Notes under the pieces: generated by a model | What the model saw: only the letters and a program-made list of their open reading frames with translations | What the model was told of the DNA's origin: nothing | The model's database searches: none | In this document: piece after piece, positions 36,989 to 48,780 of the stretch | Layout: every line of letters begins with the position of its first letter | How positions within the stretch are numbered: position 1 is the first letter of the stretch | From: DASUBN01 sp964584665 | GTDB lineage: Bacteria > Pseudomonadota > Gammaproteobacteria > Natronospirales > REEB76 | Direction: 5' to 3' | NCBI GenBank assembly: GCA_964584665.1 | Contig: CAZPAO010000003.1 | Coordinates: forward strand, 62,001-126,000 | Length of the DNA stretch: 64,000 bases | Position numbers and translations under genes: made by a program

Positions 36989-37236
36989 AAAGGCCTGTTC
37001 AGAACCGGGCAGGGCGCCTGTGGATGATTTGTGGGTAAAATCGGAACCCGACTTATCCACATTCGGTCCACAGGCAGAAGCCCTGTGACCGAGAGTCAGT
37101 TAACAAGGGCGTATTGTCAGTAGGTATTTGAAAAATAAGGGTTAAAACCCCTTATCCACAAGGCGGTAGGGTCTTTACTGCTACTACTATTGGTTTAAGT
37201 CTCTCTAAGATCAAATCCAAGAAGACAGGTGGATAA
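36989..37236. other. oriC: Probable oriC (dnaA-dnaN spacer with DnaA boxes)
   Basis: 248 bp without a gene. Perfect DnaA boxes TTATCCACA lie at 37053-37061 and 37152-37160; one-mismatch boxes lie at 37019-37027 (TGTGGATGA), 37030-37038 (TGTGGGTAA) and 37228-37236 (GGTGGATAA). Between them, 37090-37150 is AT-rich (GTATTTGAAAAATAAGGG), a candidate unwinding element. The same boxes may also regulate dnaN. Confidence 0.75.
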
Positions 37237-38337
37237 ATGAAGTTCGAAGCGCTGCGGGATACCTTGCTGAAGCCGGTGCAGGCGGTAGTGGGCGTGGTGG
37301 AGCGCCGCCAGACCATGCCGATTCTGGCTAACGTGCTGCTCACGGTGAGCGACAAGACCCTGTCGGTCACCGCCACGGATCTAGAAGTGGAACTGGTGGC
37401 CCAGGCCGAAGTGGACGTGAAGGAGAAGGGCGAGGTCACGGTGCCGGCCCGCAAGCTCCTGGACATCTGCCGCTCGCTCCCGGAAGGCGCGAAAGTCTCC
37501 CTCAGCCTGGAACGGGATCGCGTCACCGTGAAGTCCGGCCGCAGCCGCTTCCTGCTGGCGACCCTGCCGGCGGCTGAGTTCCCCGCAGTGGAGGACATCA
37601 AGGCCCAGCGCAGCGTAAACCTGGTGCAGAACAAGCTGCGCGGGCTCATCGAGCAGACCCATTTCTCCATGGCCCAGCAGGACGTGCGTTATTACCTGAA
37701 CGGCCTCCTGTTCGAACTCTCCGCCAAACGCATCCGCGCCGTCGCCACCGACGGTCACCGCCTCGCCATGTGTGATCTCGACGCGGACGTGGCGGATCTG
37801 CCGGCCCAGCAGGTCATCGTGCCGCGCAAGGGGGTGCTGGAACTGCAGCGCCTGCTGACGGACAGCGAAGAGCCAGCCAAAGTCTCCTTTGGCACCAACC
37901 ACGTGCGCGTGGAACTGCCGGGCCTGCGCTTCACCTCCAAGCTCATCGACGGCCGCTTCCCGGATTACGAACGGGTGGTGCCGAAAGCAGGGGACAAGGA
38001 CATCATCGCGGACCGCCAGGTGCTGCGGGATGCCCTCGGCCGCACGGCCATCCTCTCCAACGAGAAGTACCGCGGCGTGCGCCTGCAGCTCGCTCCAAAC
38101 CGCCTCAAGGTCATGGCCCACAACCCCGAGCAGGAAGAGGCCGAGGACGAGGTAGAGGTGAAGTACCAGGGCGCCGAACTCGAGATCGGCTTCAACGTCT
38201 CCTACCTCATGGACGCCCTGAGCGTGCTGCACACGGAACAGGTGCGCATCACCCTCACCGACTCCAACAGCAGCTGCCTGATCCGCAAGCCCGACCAGGA
38301 TGACTGCCGCTACGTCGTGATGCCCATGCGGCTCTGA
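37237..38337 (+). CDS. dnaN: DNA polymerase III beta subunit (sliding clamp)
   Basis: 366 residues, three repeated clamp domains, opening MKFEALRDTLLKPVQAVVGVVERRQTMPILANVLL and ending CRYVVMPMRL. The dimer encircles DNA and tethers the polymerase. Its stop overlaps the recF start (TGATG), giving translational coupling. Confidence 0.98.
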   Translation: MKFEALRDTLLKPVQAVVGVVERRQTMPILANVLLTVSDKTLSVTATDLEVELVAQAEVDVKEKGEVTVPARKLLDICRSLPEGAKVSLSLERDRVTVKSGRSRFLLATLPAAEFPAVEDIKAQRSVNLVQNKLRGLIEQTHFSMAQQDVRYYLNGLLFELSAKRIRAVATDGHRLAMCDLDADVADLPAQQVIVPRKGVLELQRLLTDSEEPAKVSFGTNHVRVELPGLRFTSKLIDGRFPDYERVVPKAGDKDIIADRQVLRDALGRTAILSNEKYRGVRLQLAPNRLKVMAHNPEQEEAEDEVEVKYQGAELEIGFNVSYLMDALSVLHTEQVRITLTDSNSSCLIRKPDQDDCRYVVMPMRL

Positions 38338-39407
38338 TGGCCCTGTCCCGCCTCACGCTGCGGGATTTCCGCTGCTTCGCCGCCCTCGAACTGGATCCGG
38401 CGCCTCGCGCCAACCTCGTCCTAGGGGACAACGCCTCCGGCAAGACCAGCTTGCTGGAGGCGATCTTCTTCCTGAGCCGGGGACGCTCCTTCCGCACTTC
38501 CAAGGCCGACAACCTGGCCCGCCATGGGGCTGAAGGCTTCCTTCTGAGCGCCCAGGTCTCAGACGCTTCCGGCAACGTGGCCCTGGGACTGGCGCGAAAG
38601 GGCGGGGTCCTGGAAGCTCGGGTGGCGGGCGGCCCCGCCAAGGCCCTGGCGGAACTCACGGAACGCCTGCCGGTGCAGCTCCTGGATTCCAGCGCCCATC
38701 AGCTCATCGAAGGCGGCCCCCGGCACCGCCGGCAGTTCTTGGATTGGGGGGTGTTCCACGTGGAACAAAGCTTCCTGCCTGCCTGGCGCCGCTACCAGCG
38801 GGCCCTGAAACAGCGAAACACCCTGCTGCGTCAGAAGGCTCCGGAGGCCCTGCTCAAGACCTTCGAGCCGGAGCTGGCCTTTGCCGGCGAATTCCTGGAC
38901 CAGCACCGGCGCCAATACCTGGCGCAGCTCCAGCCCGTGGCCCTGGGCTGGGCCGAGCGGCTCCTGGGGAAACTGGACCTGAATCTCCGGTACCTGCGGG
39001 GCTGGGGGGAGGGGAAGACCCTGGAGGAAGCCTTGGTGGCGAACCGCCCCGTGGAGCGGGAGCAAGGGGTGACCCGGACCGGCCCCCACCGGGCTGAGAT
39101 GGTCATCGAGATAGGCGGCTTGCCTGCCCAGCAGCAGGTATCCCGGGGTCAGCAGAAGGTCCTGGCGGGAGCCCTGCTCCTGGCCCAGGCGGCCTATCTC
39201 CGGCAGGCCACCGGGCGGCATTGCCTTCTGCTCCTGGATGATCTGGCGGCAGAACTGGATGCCAGCCACCTGGGGCGGTTCCTGGAACTGGTGCGGGAGA
39301 CGGAGGCCCAGGTATTCCTGAGCAGCGTGGAGAAGGCCCGCCTGCCTGCCTGGGAGGACGCCCGTTTGTTCCACGTGGAACACGGGAAAATCACCAAATT
39401 GGTATAA
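38337..39407 (+). CDS. recF: DNA replication and repair protein RecF
   Basis: 356 residues. SMC-like ATPase with Walker A LGDNASGKTSLLEAI, signature SRGQQKVLAGALLLAQ and Walker B LLLLDDLAAELD; loads RecA at gaps with RecO and RecR. Codes for the peptide FHVE twice because two parS palindromes lie inside it (38752-38767 and 39367-39382). Confidence 0.97.
   Translation: MALSRLTLRDFRCFAALELDPAPRANLVLGDNASGKTSLLEAIFFLSRGRSFRTSKADNLARHGAEGFLLSAQVSDASGNVALGLARKGGVLEARVAGGPAKALAELTERLPVQLLDSSAHQLIEGGPRHRRQFLDWGVFHVEQSFLPAWRRYQRALKQRNTLLRQKAPEALLKTFEPELAFAGEFLDQHRRQYLAQLQPVALGWAERLLGKLDLNLRYLRGWGEGKTLEEALVANRPVEREQGVTRTGPHRAEMVIEIGGLPAQQQVSRGQQKVLAGALLLAQAAYLRQATGRHCLLLLDDLAAELDASHLGRFLELVRETEAQVFLSSVEKARLPAWEDARLFHVEHGKITKLV
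38752..38767. promoter_or_regulatory. parS: parS site 1 (ParB-binding palindrome)
   Basis: TGTTCCACGTGGAACA, a perfect 16-bp palindrome identical to the parS form known from Pseudomonas. It lies inside recF, about 1.6 kb from the likely origin. Confidence 0.9.
39367..39382. promoter_or_regulatory. parS: parS site 2 (ParB-binding palindrome)
   Basis: A second perfect TGTTCCACGTGGAACA near the 3' end of recF, 615 bp after the first copy. Both should load ParB clamps near the origin for chromosome segregation. Confidence 0.9.
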
Positions 39408-39408
39408 T
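39400..39408 (+). promoter_or_regulatory. Extended -10 promoter for gyrB
   Basis: TGGTATAAT, a perfect -10 hexamer with the TGn extension, overlapping the recF stop and lying 27 nt before the gyrB start. The -35 region is weak. It would give gyrB its own transcript. Confidence 0.6.
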
Positions 39409-39434
39409 GATAAATCACAGAAAAAGACCTCCCC

Positions 39435-41852
<2,418 letters not shown>

Positions 41853-41854
41853 CG

Positions 41855-42062
41855 AAAAGCTGCTGCGCTCGCCGGGGCGTTGTCTGTGGCAGGGATGCGT
41901 ACCTGCCGCGGAGCACAGGGATGTGCGAGAGCGGCGAGCGCGAGGACTCGCCTTTTAGCCCCGCATCCTGCTCCGCTAAAAGTCCACGGACAGACTTCCT
42001 TTCCGCCGGTTCGGCGCATGCGCCGAACCCTAGCCCCAGCTTCGCTCGCGACGCTTTTGGCC
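41855..42062. repeat. Hairpin/MITE-like dispersed repeat, copy R2
   Basis: Fills most of the 272-bp gap between gyrB and the TonB-receptor gene. About 80 bp from 41856 match 51337-51417 with only about five differences. The ends (AAAAGCTGCTGCGCTCG and CGCTCGCGACGCTTTT) are loosely inverted. Internal hairpins include GCACAGGGATGTGC (41913-41926) and a GGTTCGGCGC / GCGCCGAACC pair. Confidence 0.8.
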
Positions 42063-42124
42063 CAGCCCCGTCGGTCCTCAGGAAGAGCTCTACCCAGCCG
42101 CGCAGGCGGCTCACGTATGCAGCC

Positions 42125-44224
42125 TTAGAGCGCTATGGACATGCCCAACTGGATGAAGCGGCCCAGCATGCGATAGACCTGACCGTCTCCGATCTCGCTC
42201 GCCGCCACCGGATCGCGGCGGTCCGTGAGATTCTCCCCCCGGACATATACCGCGATGCGGTCGAAGCCATAGCGGAACAGGCAGTCATAGCTGGTGAAGG
42301 CCCCCGCCCGTACCTGGTTCTGGGGGTCGAGGAAGCGGGCGCCGCGATATTCCGCCGACAGCGCCGCGCTGAAGCCGGACAGCTGGCCGTAGTGCAAGCC
42401 CATGCTCATGACCGATTGAGGCGTCAGGGGCAGGCGTCTGCCCGCCAGCTGCACATTGTCACCGTCATCGTCCACGAAGTTATAGTCGAGATAGCGGGCA
42501 TCCACGTATTCGTAGCCGAACTTGAGCTGCCAGTCGCGGCCCAGGCGGTAATCCAGATCCAGGTCCACATCCTCGAAGCGGTCCGAGCCGCCGTTGCGGG
42601 ATACCGGCAGCCCTCCCACGGCTTGCGTGACCACGGCGTCACCGAAGTCCACCCGCGCGGCGGAAAGCTCCCATTCCAGGGCCTCGGCAATACCACGCAC
42701 TCCCAGCTGCCAGGAACGGGCGGTCTCGGGCTGCAGCAGCACGGCCTCGTCCGGGTCTGGGCTGAAATCGAATTGCGCCGGCTGGAAGCTATTGGTATAG
42801 GCGACGTAGGGCGTTACGCTCCCTTGCGCACCTTCCCAGGCATGCCATTCGAGCAGTGCGGACTCGGACAACCGGGTATCGCGCTGGGTCTGCAGGCTCG
42901 GGTCATCGTCCTCATCGCTGTCGTCGCCATCCGCGGTGAGGCGGCGCTCGTCGGTGAGATTTTCGCGCAGCCCCAGGGCGAGGTTGAAGTCCGGGGCGAA
43001 GCGCCAGTGGGACTGGGCATAGAGGCCGGAGAATACGCGCCAGTCATGGGAGTAGGCGGCGATACCCGAGCCATCATCCCCATCATCATCGTCACTGGAA
43101 TGCATGGGTGCTCGGCCCCCGGATGAGGCCCGGTAATCGAACGACGTACTGTGCGCGTTGCCGTTTCCATACATGGCATTGACGCCCAGGCTGATGTCGA
43201 ACGTGGTTCCCCACTGGCGGTACCAGTGGCTATCGAGATAAGCCTCGTTCAACCGGGTCCCCTGGGAATACCCTATGGCATCATCGCCCGCCGCATCCGG
43301 CGCGTCCGTCAGGAAGCCCTGCAGGGCGGATCTGTCGGTATGGACGAATGCAGCCGAACTCTGCCAGCTGCCGCCGGTGACCGGCAGCGAGTAATCCAGG
43401 TTCACCTGCGAGCGGTGTTCGTCGAGGTGCGCGCCGGCCGGGTTCTGGTTGGAGTCCACCGCCACACCGGCGTCCAGTCCGCCCTCGGTCACGGGCGTAG
43501 GTGACAAAGGGGCCTGTCGCAAGTCCAGGAACGAGACGTCCAGGCTGAGCACACCGCTCCCTGCCTGCGCGCTGGCACGGTACAGCAACTGGTCTCGCCC
43601 GACGCTGGCGCGGGGGTCGCCGTAACCCTGGCTGGAGGCGGTCACGCTCAAGGAATGCTGCAGTCCGCCCGGCGAGGGCAGCGTCACGGAGGCATCCACG
43701 CTCCGGCTGCCATGGGAACCGAGGCTGAGGTCCGCCTGCTGCGAAGCTTCGCCTGCAGGATAGTGGTAGATGTAGATGGCGCCGGCGAACGCGGCGCTGC
43801 CGAAGACGACGGGATCCGGACCCCGGCGGATGACGATCTGCTTCACATCTGCCAGGGAGACCGACTCGAACGGCGGGGCAGTGGTGCCCCCCAGCGGGAT
43901 GCCATCCACCACCAGCAGGTAGTCATCGGCTTCGCGCGCACCGGTGAGTCCGGGCAGCAGGCCGGCGGGACCCGCGTCGCCGCCACGCGCCGGCGTCGTC
44001 CCCGTCACCAGCGCCAGCACATCCGCCAGATCCGCCGTGCCCCAGGCGCGCATGTCGTCCGCATCGATGACCACCAGCGGCAGTCCGGAGCTTGCCTCAC
44101 GCTCGGAGCTGAGCATGATCTGCCCCAACTGCACGGGTTCGTCGGCCCAAGCCGGCAGGCTGAGGGATGTGAAAGCGGCCAGCAGCAGCCCCTGGTGCAG
44201 CCGCGATGTGGTGTTGCAAGACAT
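42125..44224 (-). CDS. TonB-dependent outer-membrane receptor
   Basis: 699 residues. A signal peptide (ending PAWA) and TonB-box-like segment precede a plug domain (about 35-160, with DDYLLVVDGIPLGG and IVIRRGPDPVVFGSAAFAGAIYIY), then a 22-strand-type barrel with acidic loops. The start at 44224 has GGAAGAG upstream. The cargo is unknown; no siderophore or cobalamin genes are near. It follows a FnIII-protein gene by 58 nt on the same strand. Confidence 0.9.
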   Translation of the reverse strand: MSCNTTSRLHQGLLLAAFTSLSLPAWADEPVQLGQIMLSSEREASSGLPLVVIDADDMRAWGTADLADVLALVTGTTPARGGDAGPAGLLPGLTGAREADDYLLVVDGIPLGGTTAPPFESVSLADVKQIVIRRGPDPVVFGSAAFAGAIYIYHYPAGEASQQADLSLGSHGSRSVDASVTLPSPGGLQHSLSVTASSQGYGDPRASVGRDQLLYRASAQAGSGVLSLDVSFLDLRQAPLSPTPVTEGGLDAGVAVDSNQNPAGAHLDEHRSQVNLDYSLPVTGGSWQSSAAFVHTDRSALQGFLTDAPDAAGDDAIGYSQGTRLNEAYLDSHWYRQWGTTFDISLGVNAMYGNGNAHSTSFDYRASSGGRAPMHSSDDDDGDDGSGIAAYSHDWRVFSGLYAQSHWRFAPDFNLALGLRENLTDERRLTADGDDSDEDDDPSLQTQRDTRLSESALLEWHAWEGAQGSVTPYVAYTNSFQPAQFDFSPDPDEAVLLQPETARSWQLGVRGIAEALEWELSAARVDFGDAVVTQAVGGLPVSRNGGSDRFEDVDLDLDYRLGRDWQLKFGYEYVDARYLDYNFVDDDGDNVQLAGRRLPLTPQSVMSMGLHYGQLSGFSAALSAEYRGARFLDPQNQVRAGAFTSYDCLFRYGFDRIAVYVRGENLTDRRDPVAASEIGDGQVYRMLGRFIQLGMSIAL

Positions 44225-44282
44225 CGGGATCTCTTCCGTCGCTACTCCGACGTAAGATTCCCGGGGAGGCGGCAAAGTTCCG

Positions 44283-45218
44283 CTATTTCAAGCCAGGTCC
44301 GGAGAGAATCTCGGGGGAAGAGTTCGAAGCCGCCAGCACCGGACGCGAGCCCCCGTAGCCGCGGCTGGCGGTGAGTTCAGAGGCGGACAGCACCACCTCG
44401 TTGCTGGCGGCGCCGCTGCCGGCGTCGTTCACCGCTATCACCTTGTAGTAGTACTGCAGCACCGAGGCGCCCAGGCGCCGGTCGGTGAAGGCGGTCTTGC
44501 GGCCGGTGACGGTGGAATACTGGCGTTCCTTGCCGGGGGCCGTGCCCCGCAGGATCCGGTAAGCCCGGATGTCCCCTTCCTGGAGCGGGATCCAGCTCAG
44601 CCGCGTCTCGTCCACTCCGCGCCGGCCCTCGAGTTGAGGCGCCGCCGGGGTTCCCAAGTCGGGTGCGGAGGGAAGCGCCGCGACAGCGGCCGCATCCCCG
44701 GCCGGGCCCGGGACCAGTTCTATGGTCACCTGCAGGTCCTCGTCGCCCGGCGCATAGGGCACCACCTTCACGGTGAACCGGTGGTTGCCGTCGGCGGCCG
44801 GCAGGGCCGTCATCTCCGGATCAGAGGATGTGGCGGACTCGCTGAGGGCCGCCTCGGAACCGTAGGTGGTGGTGATGTCGCCCGGATAGACGTAGAGGTC
44901 ATAGTCCGAGTTGCCGTCACCGGCCCAGCTCAGCTGGATGCGGATGGACGCGCCCGGGTGGGCGGCGGCATAACCCTGGGGCAGCGACACCTTGAGCGGG
45001 AAGTCGTGGCAGGGCTGCTGCGGGTTGCTGCATTCGGGACCGGAGTCCAGCAGCGGGATGGGGGTCGGGTTGGCGACGGTATAGGCGCCGGCGCTATAGG
45101 TTATCGGGCCCGAGGTATCGGTGAGTATGGCGGTCCCTGCGTGGCTGTCCTCCGCCTGGAGCAGGACGGGGACGGAGCACGACGACAGGGCCACGAGCGT
45201 TAAATAGAGTCCTTTCAT
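44283..45218 (-). CDS. Exported protein with PPC-like and fibronectin-III domains
   Basis: 311 residues with a signal peptide (cleavage near LLQAED). Residues about 75-165 form a beta-sandwich like bacterial pre-peptidase C-terminal domains (IRIQLSWAGDGNSDYDLYVYPG); residues about 195-285 are an FnIII domain (TRLSWIPLQEGDIRAYRILRG ... YYYKVIAVNDAGSGAASNEV). No catalytic domain is present. It precedes the TonB-receptor gene in one likely operon, so it may be a surface or periplasmic partner of the receptor. Confidence 0.75.
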   Translation of the reverse strand: MKGLYLTLVALSSCSVPVLLQAEDSHAGTAILTDTSGPITYSAGAYTVANPTPIPLLDSGPECSNPQQPCHDFPLKVSLPQGYAAAHPGASIRIQLSWAGDGNSDYDLYVYPGDITTTYGSEAALSESATSSDPEMTALPAADGNHRFTVKVVPYAPGDEDLQVTIELVPGPAGDAAAVAALPSAPDLGTPAAPQLEGRRGVDETRLSWIPLQEGDIRAYRILRGTAPGKERQYSTVTGRKTAFTDRRLGASVLQYYYKVIAVNDAGSGAASNEVVLSASELTASRGYGGSRPVLAASNSSPEILSGPGLK

Positions 45219-45355
45219 GATGCGCGCCTTCCAGCCCGGCGGGCCGGTGGATAGGGCAGTCCCTTGCCCAGGCGGAAGTGTCGCGGAGACGTGCGTTCAA
45301 AGCACTCGGGGAATCACACCAAAGCGACGGGGAAAATCCCCGCCTTGCGACATAA

Positions 45356-46105
45356 CTACTTGCGGGGGCGGCCTTCCAGCACCATGCCGGCGTAGCCGGG
45401 GCTGATCTCACGCATCTGGGCCTCGATCCAGTCCTGCACTTCCCGGTTCATGTCTTCCGGTTTCATGCCGTGGGGATAGACCGGCTTGCCGACCCGCACC
45501 CGGATGGTGCCCGGGTACTTCAGGAAGGCGTTGCGGCGCCAGAAGTCGCCGGCGTTGTGGGCCACCGGGACGATGGGCCGGCCGGTCTTCTCGGCGAGCA
45601 GCGCGCCGGAGATGCCGTAGCGACGGGTGGTGCCGGGCGGCATGCGCGTGCCCTCCGGGAAGATCATCACCCAGAGCTTCTCTTCCAGCAGACGGTGGCT
45701 GCCCATGGCGAGCACCTGGTTCACCGCCGTGTGGCCGGACTTGCGGTTGATGGCGATGGGTTCGATGGCGAGCAGCGCCTGTCCGATGATGGGTATCCAC
45801 ATGAGTTCGCGCTTCAGCACCCAGGACTGGGTCGGGAACACCAGCAGCTGCGCCAGGGTCTCCCAGGCGGACTGGTGCTTCCAGTAGGCGATGGAAGGCT
45901 CCGCCGGGATGTTCTCGGTCCCCTCGATGCGCCAGTCGATGCGGCAGATGTGCTTCAGGGACCAGAAGGCGAAACGCGCCCAGGCCACCGCGATCACGTA
46001 GCCGATGTGGCGGTTGAAGGGCGCGAACAGCGCCACCGGGATGGCGTAGAGGGTGACGCTCACCACGTACACCACGTTGAACAGTAGGGAACGCAGGAAC
46101 AGCAT
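45356..46105 (-). CDS. plsC: 1-acyl-sn-glycerol-3-phosphate acyltransferase (PlsC-like)
   Basis: 249 residues with a first hydrophobic helix and the acyltransferase motifs KHQSAWETL (HX4E in place of the common HX4D) and FPEGTRM, plus PIVPVAHN. Adds the second acyl chain in phosphatidic acid synthesis, or acts on a related lipid. The HQSxWE variant is known among proteobacterial PlsC homologues. Overlaps gmhB by 1 nt in the glyQ-glyS-gmhB-plsC unit. Confidence 0.88.
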   Translation of the reverse strand: MLFLRSLLFNVVYVVSVTLYAIPVALFAPFNRHIGYVIAVAWARFAFWSLKHICRIDWRIEGTENIPAEPSIAYWKHQSAWETLAQLLVFPTQSWVLKRELMWIPIIGQALLAIEPIAINRKSGHTAVNQVLAMGSHRLLEEKLWVMIFPEGTRMPPGTTRRYGISGALLAEKTGRPIVPVAHNAGDFWRRNAFLKYPGTIRVRVGKPVYPHGMKPEDMNREVQDWIEAQMREISPGYAGMVLEGRPRK

Positions 46106-46641
46106 CAGTGATGCTCTTTCAACAACTTGGCCGTAGCCGCGGCGAGGTCGTCGTAGACCTCCACGTCGTCGTGCTCATGCTCCAAAGTCTTCTGCCCATT
46201 ACCGGTCTTCACCAGGATGGGCCGCGCACCCACCGCCCGCGCCGCCGCGAGATCGCGGCCCGAGTCGCCGATCATGGGCACATCTTTAAGGTCCACCTTG
46301 TAGCGTTCCATGATCTGCTTCATGAGTCCGGTCTTGGGCTTGCGGCAATCGCAGCCCGCGTCCGGCGCGTGGGGACAGAAGAAGATGGAGTCGATCTTGC
46401 CGCCCGCCGCCTCGACCTCGCGCCGCATGCGGCCGTGGATGGCGGCGAGGGTGTCCAGACTGAAGAGGTTGCGGCCCACGCCCGACTGGTTGCTGGCTAC
46501 CACCACCTTGTAGCCGCTCTTATATAAGCGTGCGATGGCATCGATGCTGCCGGGCAGGGGTACCCATTCCTCAGGCGATTTGATGAACGCGTCCGATTCC
46601 TTGTTGATCACGCCGTCACGATCGAGGATGACGAGGCGCAC
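46105..46641 (-). CDS. gmhB: D-glycero-beta-D-manno-heptose-1,7-bisphosphate 7-phosphatase
   Basis: 178 residues, HAD superfamily: nucleophile motif ILDRDGVIN, the zinc-binding CPHAPDAGCDCRKP loop that marks GmhB, and MIGDSGRDLAAA. Works in ADP-heptose synthesis for the LPS inner core. GTG start, 3 nt after the glyS stop. Confidence 0.93.
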   Translation of the reverse strand: MRLVILDRDGVINKESDAFIKSPEEWVPLPGSIDAIARLYKSGYKVVVASNQSGVGRNLFSLDTLAAIHGRMRREVEAAGGKIDSIFFCPHAPDAGCDCRKPKTGLMKQIMERYKVDLKDVPMIGDSGRDLAAARAVGARPILVKTGNGQKTLEHEHDDVEVYDDLAAATAKLLKEHH

Positions 46642-46644
46642 CGC

Positions 46645-48780
46645 TCAATCGACCTGTATTAGGGCTAGATCGGCGGTCTGCAGGAACAGCGCGCTCAATG
46701 AGGCGAGCAACGCCAGCCGGTTGGCCTTCACCGCCGCATCCGGGTCCATGACCATCACCTGGTCGAAGAAGGCATCCACCGGTGCACGCAGTGCCGCGAG
46801 CTTCTTCAGGGCCTGGGCATAGTCGCCGGCGCCAGCCAGGGATTCCACGTCACGCCGCAGCTGGCCGATCTTCTCCTGCAGCGCGATCTCCGCCGGCAGC
46901 CTCAAGAGCGCCGGGTCCACCTCGCCGTGGGTGCCGCCGCCCGCCTGGCGCAGGATGTTGGCGATGCGCTTGTTGGCGGCCGCCAGCGCGGCCGCTTCCG
47001 GCAGCCTCAGGAACTCGTTCACCGCCTGCACCCGTCGCTGGAAATCCACGGGACGGCGCGGCTGCTTGGCGCGCACCGCCTCGAACACGTCGGCGCGGAT
47101 GCCGGTCTCCAGGTAATAGGCCTTGAGCCGTTCCAGCAGGAACTCGTAGACCTCCTCGGGCGAGGCCTTGCCCTGCACCGGCTGGGCTGCGAGGGCCGCC
47201 CGGATGAGGTCCACCAGATCCAGGTCCAGCTGCTTCTCCAGCAGGATGCGCATGAGCCCCAGGCCGGCGCGCTTGAGGGCGAAGGGGTCCTTGTCGCCGG
47301 TAGGCTTCTGGCCGATGGCGAAGATCCCGCAGAGGGTATCGAGCTTGTCCGCGACAGCGAGTGCCTGGCCAGTCTTCGTTTCCGGGAGGCGGTCGCCGGC
47401 GAAGCGCGGCAGGTAATGCTCCTCGATGGCGCGGGCCGCTTCCGGTTCCTCGCCGTTGATGCGCGCCACGTGCATGCCGATGCTGCCCTGCAGCTCCGGG
47501 AACTCGCCGACGAGGTTGGAGAGCAGGTCGCATTTCGCGAGTTCGGCACCGCGGCGCGCTAGTGCCGGGCTGCCGCCTATCCTGCGCGCCACATCCTCGG
47601 CCAGCGCCGCCACCCGCTTCTGCTTGTTGGCGTAGGAGCCGAGCTCCTTCTGGAACACCATGGTCTCCAGGTCCTCGACCCGCGTGTCCAGGCGCGCACC
47701 CTTGTCCAGGTCCCAGAAGAACATGGCGTCCGTGAGCCGCGGCACGATCACCCGCTCGTTGCCGCGCTTGACCTCCTTCGGGTCCTTGCTCTGCACGTTC
47801 GATATGGTGACGAAGTGGGGCAGGAGCTTGCCGCCCGTGTCACGCAGCGGGAAGTAGCGTTGCTGGCCCTGCAGCACCACTTCGATCACCTCTTCCGGCA
47901 GCGCCAGGAACTTGGGATCGAAATCACCCACCACCGGCACCGGCCATTCCACCAGGGCCGCCACTTCCTCCAGCAGCGCCTGCTCGAGCCGCGCCTTGCC
48001 CTTCATCTTGGCGGCCGCCTGGGTCACGAGCTTGCCGATGTCCTGGGCGAGAGTGCCGTCACGGTCTTCCACCCGCACCTTGCCGGTTTTCTCCAGCAGC
48101 TCGCGGTACTCTGCCGCGCGCTTCACGGGGATGGCGGCGGGATGATGGAAGCGGTGGCCGCGGGTCTTGTCGCCGGTGGCCACACCCAGGATCTCGGTCT
48201 TCAACACCTTGTCGCCGAGCAGCATCAGCACCCAGTGCACCGGGCGCACGAATTCGGCCGTGCCCGCGCCCCAGCGCATGCGCTTGCCGATGGGAAGCTT
48301 CGCCAGCGCCTCCTGCACCATGCCGGGCAGGAGCGCGGCGGCGCTCTCGCCCTTGATCTCGAGCATGAACGCAAGGCGCTCGCCCTTGTCGGTCTGCTTG
48401 CGGGCGAGCTTGTCCACCGTGGTGTTGCAGGACTTGGCGAAACCCTCGGCGGCCTTGGTGGGTTGGCCGGCGGCATCGTAGGCGGCGGCCGCGGCGGGGC
48501 CGAGCTTCTCCTCGCTCCGGTCCGGCTGGCGCGGATACAACGCGGGCACCGAGAGCGCGAGGCGCCGTGGGGAGAAGAGCACTTCGTTGTGGCTGCCTGC
48601 GGGGAGCAGGCCCTTCGCCACTGCCTGGGCCTCGAAGTGCTCGAGGAAAGCCAGCGCGAGCTTGCGCAGGCTCTTCGGCGGAAGCTCTTCCGTGCCGATC
48701 TCCACCAGGAAGGACTGGGTGGCGGGTGTCTTCACCTTGGACGCGGGTTTCGTGGTTTTCTTCTTCTTGGCCGCGCTCAT
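46645..48780 (-). CDS. glyS: Glycine--tRNA ligase beta subunit
   Basis: 711 residues starting with a lysine-rich tail and then SFLVEIGTEELPPKSL, the family N-terminus; later HD-like and DALR anticodon-binding domains. Forms the alpha2beta2 bacterial GlyRS with GlyQ. Overlaps glyQ by 4 nt (ATGA). Confidence 0.97.
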   Translation of the reverse strand: MSAAKKKKTTKPASKVKTPATQSFLVEIGTEELPPKSLRKLALAFLEHFEAQAVAKGLLPAGSHNEVLFSPRRLALSVPALYPRQPDRSEEKLGPAAAAAYDAAGQPTKAAEGFAKSCNTTVDKLARKQTDKGERLAFMLEIKGESAAALLPGMVQEALAKLPIGKRMRWGAGTAEFVRPVHWVLMLLGDKVLKTEILGVATGDKTRGHRFHHPAAIPVKRAAEYRELLEKTGKVRVEDRDGTLAQDIGKLVTQAAAKMKGKARLEQALLEEVAALVEWPVPVVGDFDPKFLALPEEVIEVVLQGQQRYFPLRDTGGKLLPHFVTISNVQSKDPKEVKRGNERVIVPRLTDAMFFWDLDKGARLDTRVEDLETMVFQKELGSYANKQKRVAALAEDVARRIGGSPALARRGAELAKCDLLSNLVGEFPELQGSIGMHVARINGEEPEAARAIEEHYLPRFAGDRLPETKTGQALAVADKLDTLCGIFAIGQKPTGDKDPFALKRAGLGLMRILLEKQLDLDLVDLIRAALAAQPVQGKASPEEVYEFLLERLKAYYLETGIRADVFEAVRAKQPRRPVDFQRRVQAVNEFLRLPEAAALAAANKRIANILRQAGGGTHGEVDPALLRLPAEIALQEKIGQLRRDVESLAGAGDYAQALKKLAALRAPVDAFFDQVMVMDPDAAVKANRLALLASLSALFLQTADLALIQVD

